DNA of 64,000 nt, from contig JBAMJV010008096.1 of the NCBI GenBank assembly GCA_037951105.1, positions 62,001-126,000 on the forward strand, written 5' to 3'. This document shows, one piece after another, positions 26,801-35,275 of this stretch. The translations under genes and the position numbers were made by a program. The notes beneath the pieces were generated by a model that ran no database searches, was not told where the DNA came from, and saw only the letters and a program-made list of their open reading frames with translations. Each line of letters starts with the position of its first letter. Position 1 is the stretch's first letter. Source of the stretch: Echinarachnius parma. Its lineage: Eukaryota > Echinodermata > Echinoidea > Clypeasteroida > Echinarachniidae.

Positions 26801-29160
26801 TATAATGCAAGTATGTACCTGATGCCATTTTAGGTTGTTCTTGAGTCTTCACTGCGGTAAAAATAGCCAGAAATTGTTGTCCGTCGGTCTGATTGCTAAA
26901 AGTCATAACATGCCTGCTGCCATCTTTGTTCAGTACAAAGTCAAATTCTCGAGCTGTCTGATGAAGGACGGATATCTCGGAGATATCCTCATTTATCAGC
27001 GGTGATGTTCGCTGCAGCAAAGAAATCAAATGGAGAAAACAAACTCTCAATATTAACACTTTCCTCATAATTTCATGGGAACAAGTTCAAGACATAAAAT
27101 GCAAATTAGCAATTGCATACTTGTACTTCTAGTCAGAAATAGATGCAACTGCCAGTACATTTTGTTTACACTCCACGCATCTAGCAGGGGCAATCAGTGA
27201 GAATATACTTAGCAGTTACACCACTTGCTTTATGTTCAATGAATGTAATTTGACTCAAACTTGCCACTTTGAGGGGGGGGGGGGGGGGGGGGGGCTGTAG
27301 ATCAGCTACTAGCTGAACCATTCCATACAAATAAATCATTTGAAACCTTTAACTTTTCTTCCCATATTTGATTTTTAAAAAACATAAATAGGATGTGAAT
27401 GGATATGAATGTGGTGTGGCAAGATTGGTAGAGCGCACGCTTTCCGATCATGAGATCCCGAGTTCGAACCCTGCCCACTGCCTTTGTCCTTCAGCAAGAC
27501 AATTTATCCACAATTGCTGCTCTCTACCCAGGTGTATAAATGGGGACCCGGTAGGAGGTGAAAGCCTAGATATGTGATGGATCTTCTCAATGCCTATGAG
27601 CCGCTTGGAAGGAATGCTCCCCAGGGAGTGGAGATGTGTACACAATGTGTGCTGGTTTGCACAAGTATCCTAGCTATGACCGGGGGTAATATTATCATTA
27701 TAAAGCGCTTAGAAATGATTATCAATCATATTAGGCGCTATATAAACCGAGTATATTAATATTATTATTAAATAATCAACGAGTAATGGAACGATCCTCA
27801 AAATCCAATACGTCACTGATGCCATACTATGTACGTTTCTCGTGAAAATCACTGTTGGCCAATCTACTATGTAAAACCATACATGAAATATAAAATATAT
27901 GATGCCACACGCAGTACCCCGGGGTACCGTTGTACCCCGGTATCCCGCGTTGTGCAGTGCCATCTTGTGTCCACTCGAAGTACAACCGTATTGCGTTGTG
28001 CATGCCGTGCAGCGCGCGATTGTATGCACGCTATACCTATAGTACAGCCTATATTAAATAAATAATTAAACAAAATGGCGGATGTTCGTCTGGTACCCCA
28101 GGGTACCGTTTATGTCATCATATATTAATTCATGATTTTCTTCCTATTTGCTCGCTACAAAAATAGACAAGAACATTACAAATAATATCCGCAATATCAA
28201 CAATAAAATTACCCGAAATGTGGTGGCATACTTTGATACAATCTTTAGCAAATTACGACAAAATTGGTAACTCTGCACGTCCCCTCATAGACCCCCGTTA
28301 ATGGAGCACACGCACTACATAAACAGACACAAAACCTGAGAGAAAGTAATTTACCTCGTTTACTTCGCAATTCTTAGTTACTCAATTGACCTAACAAACA
28401 AGATTTCTTTACTTTAAAAAGGTAAGTTTGTACCAGGCCTGGTTTGTACGGGCCAAGACATCAAATTTTTTGAATACATCCTTGTCATGCTTGTCCGAAG
28501 TTTGGCATATTCATGATCGATACAGTATCAGCAGTTCACAAAGGGTAATTGTGCGCGAACAACCGAGTACAAAGGTCATGTCTGTACATCAATGACGTTA
28601 CGACATCCGAGCAGATGGGTTCATTAGCATGTATGTAAACACAAAAACAGGTACTTTTGAAAAACAAATGCAGACTTTATTGGAGGTTATACATTTGATT
28701 TTCTTGTGGAGATCAACCTTTGAGGGTATACAGAACAACATATATATTTTTTAATTCGTCAATAAAGTCTTCTTTTAAGACCAATAAATATGTTGTTTTT
28801 CAGGGCCTCTTTACGTTAAATAAACTGTTAGAAGGGTGTAACTGTAAGGGCTAACACTGTAGTTCTGTTAATGTACAGATGCCCCCAAAACGGCATTTTG
28901 TATATATTTATTTGTCTAGTGTTAAAGATACTTACCACAAACCGATCATCGTTCCTTAATAAGCGTATGGAGTAGCCCCCTTGCCTTGCATTGAGTAGCT
29001 GTATCTTAACTGGGATGGCTGGCCCTGCCTCTGCCCCTCCTGCATGGCGCTTTGGCTGAGTGGGCGATGAGTGCGCCCCTTCAAACGAGGTCAAGAAGCC
29101 ACGCCCTGAGAGGATGACCGAAATTCCTGTGGTTTGACCCCTTGGCAAACTTGCGTGCAT
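14819..29160 (-). CDS. RBCK1: HOIL-1/RBCK1-type RBR ubiquitin ligase with an N-terminal SHARPIN-like PH domain (13 coding exons)
   Basis: The predicted product is a subunit of the linear ubiquitin chain assembly complex (LUBAC), which attaches Met1-linked ubiquitin in NF-kB and cell-death signalling. HOIL-1 itself is an RBR E3 that esterifies Ser/Thr. Thirteen exons with GT-AG borders join without a frame break into 755 codons plus stop (human HOIL-1 is 510 residues, SHARPIN 387). Order: PH-like fold (about 1-130, ending [17 protein letters not shown]), Gly/Glu linker, LUBAC-tethering segment (about 198-235), UBL (about 250-325), basic linker, RanBP2-type NZF (438-465), RING1 (about 525-575), IBR (about 605-660), RING2 (about 685-755). 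The likely catalytic Cys is C705 in GGCDWLRC. The C terminus CHPNCHNCH is HOIL-1-like. The ATG at 29160 has an in-frame stop four codons upstream. An extra 5' non-coding exon is likely but not located. Family call is very sure; exon borders are sure by phase. Confidence 0.93.
15358..15501 (-). CDS. RBCK1: RBCK1 exon 12: RING2 catalytic core
   Basis: 48 codons, [18 protein letters not shown], then [18 protein letters not shown]. The first Cys of CDWLRC is the expected catalytic residue (C460 in human). Donor GTGAGT. Confidence 0.97.
15780..16100. repeat. ATATC/AAATC simple-sequence tract
   Basis: TCATATCATATC and AATCAAATCAAATC pentamer arrays in the RBCK1 intron, right up to the exon 11 donor. 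Confidence 0.8.
16107..16385 (-). CDS. RBCK1: RBCK1 exon 11: IBR domain
   Basis: 93 codons in phase 0 from [11 protein letters not shown] to DTLQ. It carries [33 protein letters not shown] and [16 protein letters not shown], near identical to the human IBR. Three truncated copies of its 5' half lie upstream in the intron. Confidence 0.96.
16453..16570 (-). pseudogene. Partial duplicate of the IBR exon, copy A
   Basis: Repeats the first 40 codons of exon 11 ([28 protein letters not shown]) in the upstream intron. Its acceptor reads CTCAA instead of CAG, so it should not be spliced in. The second half and donor are absent. Confidence 0.85.
16646..16768 (-). pseudogene. Partial duplicate of the IBR exon, copy B
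   Basis: Closest to the real exon: [20 protein letters not shown] and [15 protein letters not shown]. It keeps an intact ATCAG acceptor but has no second half. Confidence 0.85.
16843..16933 (-). pseudogene. Partial duplicate of the IBR exon, copy C (most decayed)
   Basis: TTTAG acceptor, EDYQK and a degraded [19 protein letters not shown] reading with frame damage. Copies A-C and the exon are spaced by about 165-200 bp. Confidence 0.7.
17302..17556. mobile_element. MITE, TGTGACC...GGTCACA family, copy in RBCK1 intron
   Basis: Terminal inverted repeats contain TATAGCAAAACCCTGCACTT on the left and GGGTTTTGCTATAGCCGGTC on the right. About 255 bp, non-coding. TA on both flanks would fit a TA target duplication. 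Confidence 0.85.
17611..17722 (-). CDS. RBCK1: RBCK1 exon 10: rest of RING1
   Basis: Completes the split Arg codon and encodes [21 protein letters not shown] and LEREIKA, donor GTGAGT. Matches RECL...CPF...LLEREIKAL of HOIL-1. Confidence 0.95.
18052..19065 (-). repeat. 35-bp minisatellite made of the RING1 exon end and its splice donor (about 29 units)
   Basis: On the coding strand each unit reads CTTAGGGAGTGCCTTCATAC, then GTTCTGCAG, then GTAAGT, GTACGT or GTTAGT. The last unit is the real end of exon 9, so the array consists of copies of the CLHTFC codons plus the 5' splice site. 35 is not a multiple of 3. Units are almost identical. Confidence 0.95.
19031..19191 (-). CDS. RBCK1: RBCK1 exon 9: first part of RING1
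   Basis: 53 codons plus two bases from MEQQQQAL to CLHTFC. It contains the CSVC and CLHTFC zinc ligands. The 5' splice site is embedded in the last unit of a 35-bp tandem array that copies this exon end (18052-19065). Confidence 0.9.
19245..19415 (+). repeat. SINE 3'-part remnant
   Basis: CCCAGGGAGTGGAAATGTG, AACCGGGGTCATAATAG and GCTATATAAGTAGCCACC with TTATTATTAT match the body and tail of the fuller SINE at 27410-27775. Confidence 0.6.
19934..20113 (-). CDS. RBCK1: RBCK1 exon 8: NZF zinc finger
   Basis: Sixty codons in phase 0. [20 protein letters not shown] followed by AC gives the W-x-C-x2-C-x10-C-x2-C ligand set of a RanBP2/NZF finger that binds Met1-linked ubiquitin in HOIL-1 and SHARPIN. 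Acceptor TTTCAG, donor GTATGT. Confidence 0.95.
20114..20904 (-). repeat. 195-bp tandem duplications of the 5' half of the NZF exon (four copies)
   Basis: The landmark ACTTCCAACCAACCT (end of the exon plus acceptor on the plus strand) recurs at 20101 (real exon), 20296, 20491, 20686 and 20891. Copies keep codons for [19 protein letters not shown] and then diverge to stops. The first three are almost identical; the most distant has lost the CAG acceptor (ATG in its place). Confidence 0.92.
20905..21446. mobile_element. TTAA-type non-autonomous element, family A, copy 1
   Basis: Begins AAAGGTAGTTTAGTTTTGG and ends CCAAAACTAAACTACCTCTTTAA. Shares ACACAAGAGGGCGCT and TTATTTGGGCCCCAAATAAT with the copies at 31287, 53610 and 60404. 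It abuts the outermost NZF duplicate. Confidence 0.85.
21880..21950 (-). pseudogene. Partial duplicate of the 3' end of RBCK1 exon 7
   Basis: CTTACATCAGGTGCTGCTGG and CTAGTGACCAATAAAC repeat the donor end of exon 7 (CTTACATCCAGGGCTGCTGG, CTGATGACCGATAAAC) about 130 bp downstream in transcription. Confidence 0.7.
22014..22255 (-). CDS. RBCK1: RBCK1 exon 7: Ser/Pro-rich linker
   Basis: Eighty codons rich in Ser, Pro and Arg, ending PAALD, donor GTAAGT. Disordered linker between UBL and NZF. Pieces of this exon are repeated in both neighbouring introns. Confidence 0.85.
22340..22372 (-). pseudogene. Partial duplicate of the 5' part of exon 7, interrupted
   Basis: ACCCTGTCT..ATGTTCTTC matches exon 7 text, and its continuation ATGGCCACTG resumes at 23107. 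The two pieces are separated by the inverted-repeat element at 22374-23106. Confidence 0.5.
22374..23106. mobile_element. TIR element, CAGGGGGTGTATTCTGAAAAC
   Basis: The left end CAGGGGGTGTATTCTGAAAA is the reverse complement of the right end TTTTCAGAATACACCCCCTG. About 730 bp. CAGGG ends are common in hAT elements, but I could not see a target duplication. Confidence 0.75.
23141..23394. mobile_element. MITE, TGTGACC...GGTCACA family, second RBCK1 copy
   Basis: TGTGACCCACTATAGCAAAA to GGGTTTTGCTATAGCCAGTC, same interior as the 17302 copy. Confidence 0.85.
23635..23863 (-). CDS. RBCK1: RBCK1 exon 6: second half of UBL
   Basis: 76 codons plus one base. [20 protein letters not shown] and ATLYLYL are the UBL strands (human VLQQWVIGQRL and SAYLYLL). 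The exon ends in a charged Lys/Glu/Arg-rich helix. Confidence 0.93.
24565..24640 (+). repeat. tRNA-derived SINE fragment
   Basis: GTGGCTCGATGGTTGAGCAC is A-box-like and GGGCTTGATTCCTGG is B-box-like. It lies antisense in an RBCK1 intron. Confidence 0.55.
24691..24784 (-). CDS. RBCK1: RBCK1 exon 5: first half of UBL
   Basis: 31 codons, [17 protein letters not shown] to GLKKM, then donor GTCAGT. The split codon TC|G joins exon 4 to give SIQVQVED, like the VSVED strand of HOIL-1. Confidence 0.9.
25148..25301 (-). CDS. RBCK1: RBCK1 exon 4: LUBAC-tethering motif region
   Basis: Encodes [20 protein letters not shown] and [16 protein letters not shown]. This aligns with the N-terminal helical LTM of HOIL-1 (the AVAGGDEQVAMK...LAEQR pattern), through which HOIL-1 and SHARPIN pair beside HOIP. 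Confidence 0.9.
25806..25979 (-). CDS. RBCK1: RBCK1 exon 3: linker
   Basis: Acceptor TTGTGCAG, donor GTAAGT. Contains [15 protein letters not shown], a run of Gly and an acidic/basic segment. No known domain. Confidence 0.85.
26005..26257. mobile_element. MITE, TGTGACC...GGTCACA family, third RBCK1 copy
   Basis: TGTGACCAGTTATAGCAAAA to GTTTTGCTGTAGTCGGTCAC, about 250 bp, intronic. Confidence 0.85.
26819..27011 (-). CDS. RBCK1: RBCK1 exon 2: second half of the PH-like domain
   Basis: 64 codons plus one base. The acceptor is TTTGCTGCAG and the donor GTACAT. It ends with the helix-forming [17 protein letters not shown], which matches the C-terminal helix position of the SHARPIN PH fold. Confidence 0.85.
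27273..27294. repeat. Poly-G run (about 20)
   Basis: Uninterrupted G tract in RBCK1 intron 1. Confidence 0.9.
27410..27775 (+). repeat. tRNA-derived SINE, nearly full length
   Basis: The head contains TGGCAAGATTGGTAGAGCGC (A box) and CCGAGTTCGAACCCTGCC (B box). The body contains CCAGGGAGTGGAGATGTGTA, and the tail GGCGCTATATAAACCGAGTA runs into TTATTATTA. The acceptor stem does not pair, so this is not a working tRNA gene. Confidence 0.8.
27898..28125. mobile_element. MITE with GGTACC-rich palindromic ends
   Basis: Ends TATGATGCCACACGCAGTAC and GGTACCGTTTATGTCATCAT, with internal TACCCCGGGGTACC. The same element in opposite orientation is at 54886-55104. Confidence 0.8.
28936..29160 (-). CDS. 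RBCK1: RBCK1 exon 1: start and first half of the PH-like domain
   Basis: 75 codons from ATG to GTG, then donor GTAAGT. It holds the first strands ([18 protein letters not shown]) of a fold that resembles the SHARPIN N-terminal dimerising PH domain. This part has no counterpart in vertebrate HOIL-1. Confidence 0.8.
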
Positions 29161-29737
29161 TATACACAGTCAATACAAATTATACCGAAGAGTCCTGAAC
29201 TTCCAAAAGACAACAAATTAATTGTATTCCCTTAATCGTCAAATCCACTGATCAATTGCATGGAAGACTGTCAATTTATAGTATAGAAATCCTCCAGTCC
29301 ACAAACTTGAGTTTCCAAAAGACTGTAAATGAATTGGATTCCTAATCATATATCCTGAAGTCCAAATGTTAGTAGGAAGTTAAAAGCTCAGTGTTTCCCA
29401 TGAATGGATCATATCTGTTCAATGTTCCCTTTTGCTAGCTGCCACTGATAAGATTTTGTCACCTCTACTTAATACTTCCTTCCAAATAGTTAAGTATCTG
29501 TCTGGAATGAGTGTTTCCCTCTTCAAAATTTAATTATTCCACAAATAGTATCACTTCTAGTTTCTTTCAGTTTTCAGTCCAAGATGCAAGTACATCAATC
29601 CGTACATTAAGTTATTGATATCAGGTCTTTGTAAGGTATCCAACCATATATTCATGTTATTTCTTGAAGTTCTTTGTAAAGGTCTGGAGAACCAAAGTCA
29701 TGATAATTTTCGCATTAAGTGCCATATATTCTAGATA

Positions 29738-30165
29738 GTGCATAGAGTCAGAAGATGCGGACAACCATACCTGACCTGGACCTGTAAAACAATGGGGAAT
29801 AAAAAAAAATGTATAAGCGTTATCAAAATTAAAACAAACGTTGGAAAACAATCTATATCATATTCAGGACCACATTTGTGGAAACAACTACCGATGAATT
29901 TAAGGGAAAATAATATACGGAAAAGCTTTTGTAATATATTTGTAGTGAGAATATTTAAATAAAAGTATACATTTATTTATTTATCTGCCTATTTATATGT
30001 TTTTTAATTGATACAATTTCAATTAATGTATACAGTGTAAATAAGTTAGTTCAGCTGAAATGTATTTTGTTTGTGTAATTTATTATTTTGCGACTAACCT
30101 CGATTAGCACTGTGCTATTTTGTTAGCCCCTTTTGTCAATTCTTTCTATTGTATTGTTAATTCAA
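29738..30165 (+). mobile_element. 3' end of a non-LTR retrotransposon (LINE)
   Basis: A short frame around 29816-29962 reads GKQSISYSGPHLWKQLPMNL, which resembles the C-terminal end of CR1/Jockey-like reverse transcriptase proteins (KFSFxYxGPxIWNSLP). It is followed by an AT-rich 3' tail. Heavily truncated, not active. Confidence 0.6.
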
Positions 30166-31060
30166 GATGTTTCATTGTAAATTGTAAATATTGAACGTGT
30201 TGGCAAGTAAAAACGAGATTTTTCCAATTCTAGAGGCCCAGCAAAACTTGAATCTATCTGGTGGCCTAAAAGTAAAACAAAGAAAAACATGCAAATGAAA
30301 TTTTGATAAATTTACATTCAGAAAAATACATTGCAATTTATGCATACATGATATACTCATACTCATATTCATAATGATATAGCCCTCCGATTCAAACTTT
30401 AATAAAGTCTAAAGAGTTAGTGTACATTAATAATTACAACATATCATTATCAATATCATAGATTCAATTCAATATACAAAACATTGATATACTAACAGTA
30501 ATCAGTGGTGTGCGCTGCGCACGGCGCATGGTTATAGGTTAATAATATACCTTCTTAGCTGGCACTTGTCACACCTGTCTTGCTCTTGCACTTTGTATTC
30601 TCAGAACTTCGGAACTCGGAAGTATTGCCTCTTGGTCCTCATGTAATTATTTTAATAAAGATTTGATTCAGCAGTGCCAATGTTCAGTTGAATTTGAAAC
30701 TTGAAGTTGAATTGGGAATTAGCAGGGATCACACCTACAAAGTACAATGTATTGTTAAATGATCCTGATTCCTGGCACGGTTTTCAGCAACTCAGTTAAA
30801 AATGTAAAATATATAAGGGCAGGCTATATTAATAAGCCAGGCCAAGTCTTTCAAGCAGCAATGACGAAGTATAGGTACTAGTAGTTCTTCCATACACGAC
30901 ACAATTGACAACATTCAGACTCAGACCAAGCTGACGACATCAATCTGACTCAGACAACTCAGTCAGAGTTCAGTACAATATAAAGCCATTATGTACAAGG
31001 TGCAGAGTCAGAGATGTCGTAATCCCACTGATGGGAATACCAACTCATCATTCTATAGCC

Positions 31061-31070
31061 GGGGATTTCC
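31061..31070 (+). promoter_or_regulatory. Candidate NF-kB site upstream of RBCK1
   Basis: GGGGATTTCC is a perfect match to the kB consensus GGGRNWYYCC, about 1.9 kb upstream of the RBCK1 ATG and next to a CpG-rich patch (31080-31110). Sequence match only. Confidence 0.35.
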
Positions 31071-31286
31071 CGAAAAGCGAGCAGCGCGCGCGCCCGTGCC
31101 GCACGAGCGCGATGTATAGTATAACACATAGAAGTATAACACCGCGCTCGCCACTCGCGCGCTATCCTAGAGGTCGACGGACTATGACCAAAAAACAACC
31201 ATAAGGGGGAAAAACAAGTGCCGCCACCCCCCACACCCCTCATGTTGCCCCTACGGCCGTATTGGCAACATAAAAAGTAGTTTTTG

Positions 31287-31829
31287 AAGGGGTAGTACAG
31301 TTTTGGTAAGGCTGAACTTTAGTAACCAAACCTGGACAGTAACATTATAAACTAATAGTTATAACTCCACAATGCTGGAAAGGCATACAAAATTACAAAC
31401 GACTAAGTAAAAAGCCCATTATCATTATAAAAAAGAGCCATTAAAACACAAGAGGGCGCTCTCTAAAAAGGCATTGGTTTTAACCATTTTTTATACAAAA
31501 GTATGCATGTGATGTTTTATTGAAATCATGATTAAATAGAGAGATCATCAACAACTATTTTTAAAATGCTTTTGAAAATTTTTGAAAAAGTGTATGCATT
31601 TTTTTGATTTTTTGAAAAATTCATCTAATTATTTGGGCCCCAAATAATTATAAGATCATATATATTTATTGATATTTCAGCCGTTTCTGGACCGATTTTG
31701 ACCAAATAAAGTTTATTCTGCCATTAAAATTGCATGTTCTCTCAAATTCGACACTCAGTTTTTCATTACCTCACACAAAAAATTGTGATGTGCAGCGCCC
31801 TCTCTACCAAAACTAAACTACCCCTTTAA
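31287..31829. mobile_element. TTAA-type element, family A, copy 2
   Basis: AAGGGGTAGTACAGTTTTGG to CCAAAACTAAACTACCCCTT then TAA. Same interior as copies 1 and 3. Confidence 0.9.
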
Positions 31830-31869
31830 CCGAATGACACCTAAAATCAACTTGGTGAGCACTTTGGCA

Positions 31870-33306
31870 AGCAACCCGGTATCCCACTGAGCGGCGAACG
31901 TTTGCGAATATAGCAAATTTGGGATTTCGCCAGGATTCGTTAAAGGTTGCAAAAGGTTCGTTAACGGTCGCAAATGGTTGCAAGAAAATTCGCAAACGGT
32001 TTTAATTGTCGCAAACAGTTTTTCTTGTCGCAAAGAAATTTTGGACATGTTCAAAATTTCTTTGCGAATTTATTTTTTCGCAAACAGTTGCAAACGTTCG
32101 CAAACGGTTTTAAGACGGTGTCGCTAACGTTCGCCAATACTAGCGATTACATGACCATAATTGGTTCCTAAATGCAATCGACCCATTGAGCGGCGAATGC
32201 TTACGAACGTTTGCGAATTTTTGGATTCGCCAACTTTTCTGACACATGTTGGCAAAAATCAGGGTGGCAGAGGCAAACCCTGATTTTCGCTAACATTCGC
32301 TAACAATTTTGGATTCGCCAACTTTTCTGGCGAATGTTAGCGAATGTTAGCGAAAATCAGGGTTTGCCTCTGCCAACATTTGTCAGAAAAGTTGGCGAAT
32401 CCAAAATTCGCAAACGTTCGTAAGCATTCGCCGCTCAATGGGTCGATTGCATTAAAGGGGCATTAAAGGGGGTATCCCACTGAGAGGCGAACGTTTGCGA
32501 ACGTTAGCGAATATAGCAAATTTGGGATTTCGCCAGGATTCGTTAAAGGTTGCAAAAGGTTCGTTAACGGTCGCAAACGGTCGCGAGAAAATTCGCAAAC
32601 GGTTTTAATAGTCGCAAACAGTTTTTCTTGTAGCAAAGAAATTTTGGACATGTTCAAAATTTCTTTGCGAATTTATTTTTTCGCAAACAGTTGCAAACGT
32701 TCGCAAACGGTCGTAAGACGGTGTCGCTAACGTTCGCTAATGCTAGCGATTGCATGACCATATGGTTCCTAAATGCAATCGACCCATTGAGCGGCGAATG
32801 TTTACGAACGTTTGCGAATTTTGGATTCGCCAACTTTTCTGACAAATGTTGGCAAAAATCAGGGTGGTAGAGGAAAACCCTGATTTTCGCTAACATTCGC
32901 TAACATTCGCTAACATTCGTCAGAAAAGTTGGCGAATCCAAAATTTGCAAATTTCGCTAACGTTCGCAAACGTTCGCCTCTCAGTGGGATAGCCCCTTTA
33001 GGAACCATATGGTCATGTAATCGCTAGCATTGGCGAACGTTAGCGACACCGTCTTAAAACCGTTTGCGAACGTTTGCAACTGTTTGCGAAAAAATAAATT
33101 CGCAAAGAAATTTTGAACATGTCCAAAATTTCTTTGCGACAAGAAAAACTGTTTGCGACAATTAAAAACGTTTGCGAATTTTCTTGCAACCGTTTGCGAC
33201 CGTTAACGAACCTTTTGCAACCTTTAACGAATCCTGGCGAAATCCCAAATTTGCTAAAATTATTCGCAAACGTTCGCAAACGTTCGCCGCTCAGTGGGAT
33301 ACCCCC
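31870..33306. mobile_element. GCGAACGTT-rich palindromic element (two direct copies and one inverted)
   Basis: Copies begin at about 31887 and 32470 with ATCCCACTGAG..CGGCGAACGTTTGCG, and the right end at 33270-33305 is the reverse complement (CGTTCGCCGCTCAGTGGGAT). The body is saturated with TTCGCAAACGTTCGC-like units in both directions. The open frames across it repeat the same peptide and are not genes. Confidence 0.85.
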
Positions 33307-33309
33307 GTT

Positions 33310-35220
33310 AGAGAAGGCTGGGGACTATTATAGGGGTCCGCTATTTAGTCCCTGTCGGGGCCCATAGGGGGCAGAGTCCCTTCAAGGACTTCAAGTTGAA
33401 GCTTTAGGATAAAATGTCGATATCCAGAACTTCAGAATGATGTTGTTCATAAGTATGTAAATACGTCAAAATAGTTAGCTATCAAATAGTAAGTTATGTA
33501 TAGTTAGCTCAATATTGGTGGGCATAACGGTGTAAGGTATTAGCGGCCTTAATGGGAGTCCAGAGGCGCAGCCCCCGGATAATAATAATGTATCTGATAA
33601 AACCGGGATAAAACCATACGAATGTAATATGAATCAATGCGGTTTATTATGCAACACAAATAAGAAATCGGTGGTTTTATAGTAATATACTTAGAAGAAA
33701 AAACACTTCTGTTGTTGACCGCCCATAACCTCTAGCAAAGTTATGCAGAACATTTCAAATAAAACAAAAGCACGGTGCACTGGGGAAATAACGCGGCTAT
33801 GCCTTATATAAACAATCTATATAGTAGAAGATCATATAAATTAATAAAAACAGAAACATGACGGAGAGTGAGAGGAAGTATAAACCCATGATTACCCATC
33901 ACGTTACTAATCATGTGCAAAAAAACACAACTACATGGGATTGTATTCAGAAGACAACGGTCAAGAAATATCTTGAATTTGAGTCTAATAGTAGCAATTC
34001 AAGATCTGAAAGTTTATTCCCTCATGTTTTGGAACCAAGATGCGGAGAATAATATCAAAGGGATACGATATAGTTGAGTATTGGTACTTCCCGAAATGCC
34101 CCATGACACTAAATTACTTGGTTTTAATTCCATTTGAAAGTTCATTGAATAAAACATGTGAAATGAAAATCATTCCCTTTCAAATGCTCTCATAGTTGTA
34201 AAATTTGATTTCGAAATATTTTATTTATATATCGTCTAGCCAAACGATATCTTTTTGACCTTTTGACCATCGTTTGACCAAAATTCAACTATCCCTTTAA
34301 CAACTTACCAGTTGGTTTGTATACTCCCATTTGATTAATGTTTACTGTAAGGTAATATGGCAGCACTTCAAGCTTCTAACTTATATTGCCAGACCTCTGT
34401 GTATGTCCAATGCTACTTTATTTATACAACGGATTGTTTATTGTTTATTGTGAAACATGCATGCACGTATTACATACGAAAAAAGAGGCCTTGGGCCTTT
34501 ATGTTTCTGGTTATAGTCAGATTTAAGGTTATACATGCATGGTATATAGGCACGGCGTATATAGGTCATGCATTGATACTTCAACTGGGGGGTATGGTCT
34601 ATTCATTCATCCCCCCAGTTGAATAGGTATTACGTAACTCGCTACGCCCGTGGTTTTAGGGCAATTGAGTTTCAGATAATGTACGATAGACCAAGCAAAA
34701 TAAAAAAAATCACACATTAGTTATAAAGCCCATAACGAACTCATACAATTTTGTTGTAAACAAAAATTATTCTGTTATTTCTTGTTAAACTATTTACGGG
34801 CAGAAAATCAAACTGTGCAGACTCGTAACGAGTCTGTCTTGGGGATATAATCTAGTATCACGGGTGGGGAGGGGAGGGGGGGGGGGGGTGGTGGGGTGTG
34901 TGTATACTGATTGGGGTAAATTTTTCGGGGAGGCAGGGGCGGGCATGGGGCCAATTAGAGGATTTAGGTCCGGTGCGAGCTATTTGTGAACCAGTGATCG
35001 AACGGGGTCGGACACGGATACCCCCCCCCCCCCTCGAGAGTGCTGCAGCACCCCCCCCCCCCCCCCTTGAAAACAAAAAACAGATGGGAGTGCTGCAGCA
35101 GGCATCACTGGCTCCCAGGGATCTACATCTAGTGTCCCCGTTCTTCTACCAAGGATACCCGACCCCTCTACTGGTCCCGGCATTCCGTAGATATCACTAG
35201 AAGAGCGATTGTCAACGGTG
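33310..35220. other. No gene recognised; intergenic between RBCK1 and MAF1
   Basis: Contains a 64-codon open frame at 33858-34052 without recognisable family, a CAACTGGGGGG/CCCCCCAGTTG hairpin near 34578-34625, and C or G runs at 34877-34888, 35020-35031 and 35051-35066. Confidence 0.45.
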
Positions 35221-35224
35221 TTAA

Positions 35225-35275
35225 CCTCCAATGACGTCATTACCCTTTTCACACAAATCTAAACAAGATGGCGAC
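35225..35275 (+). promoter_or_regulatory. Candidate MAF1 promoter: CCAAT, CRE and YY1-type motifs
   Basis: CCAAT at 35228, a perfect CRE TGACGTCA at 35232-35239 and AAGATGGCG (YY1-like) at 35265-35273 sit together about 1 kb upstream of the MAF1 ATG. Such a cluster is typical of housekeeping promoters. The start site is not shown by the sequence. Confidence 0.4.

Noticed and set aside
27410-27482. tRNA gene
   Set aside because: A and B boxes are present but the acceptor and T stems do not pair, and a SINE body and tail follow.
31813-33367. Several 60-84 codon open frames with KISLRQEKLFATIK
   Set aside because: The same peptide recurs because the DNA is a repeat; no coding signature beyond that.
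33858-34052. 64-codon open frame
   Set aside because: No recognisable family and no splice or promoter context; kept only as a note on the intergenic entry.
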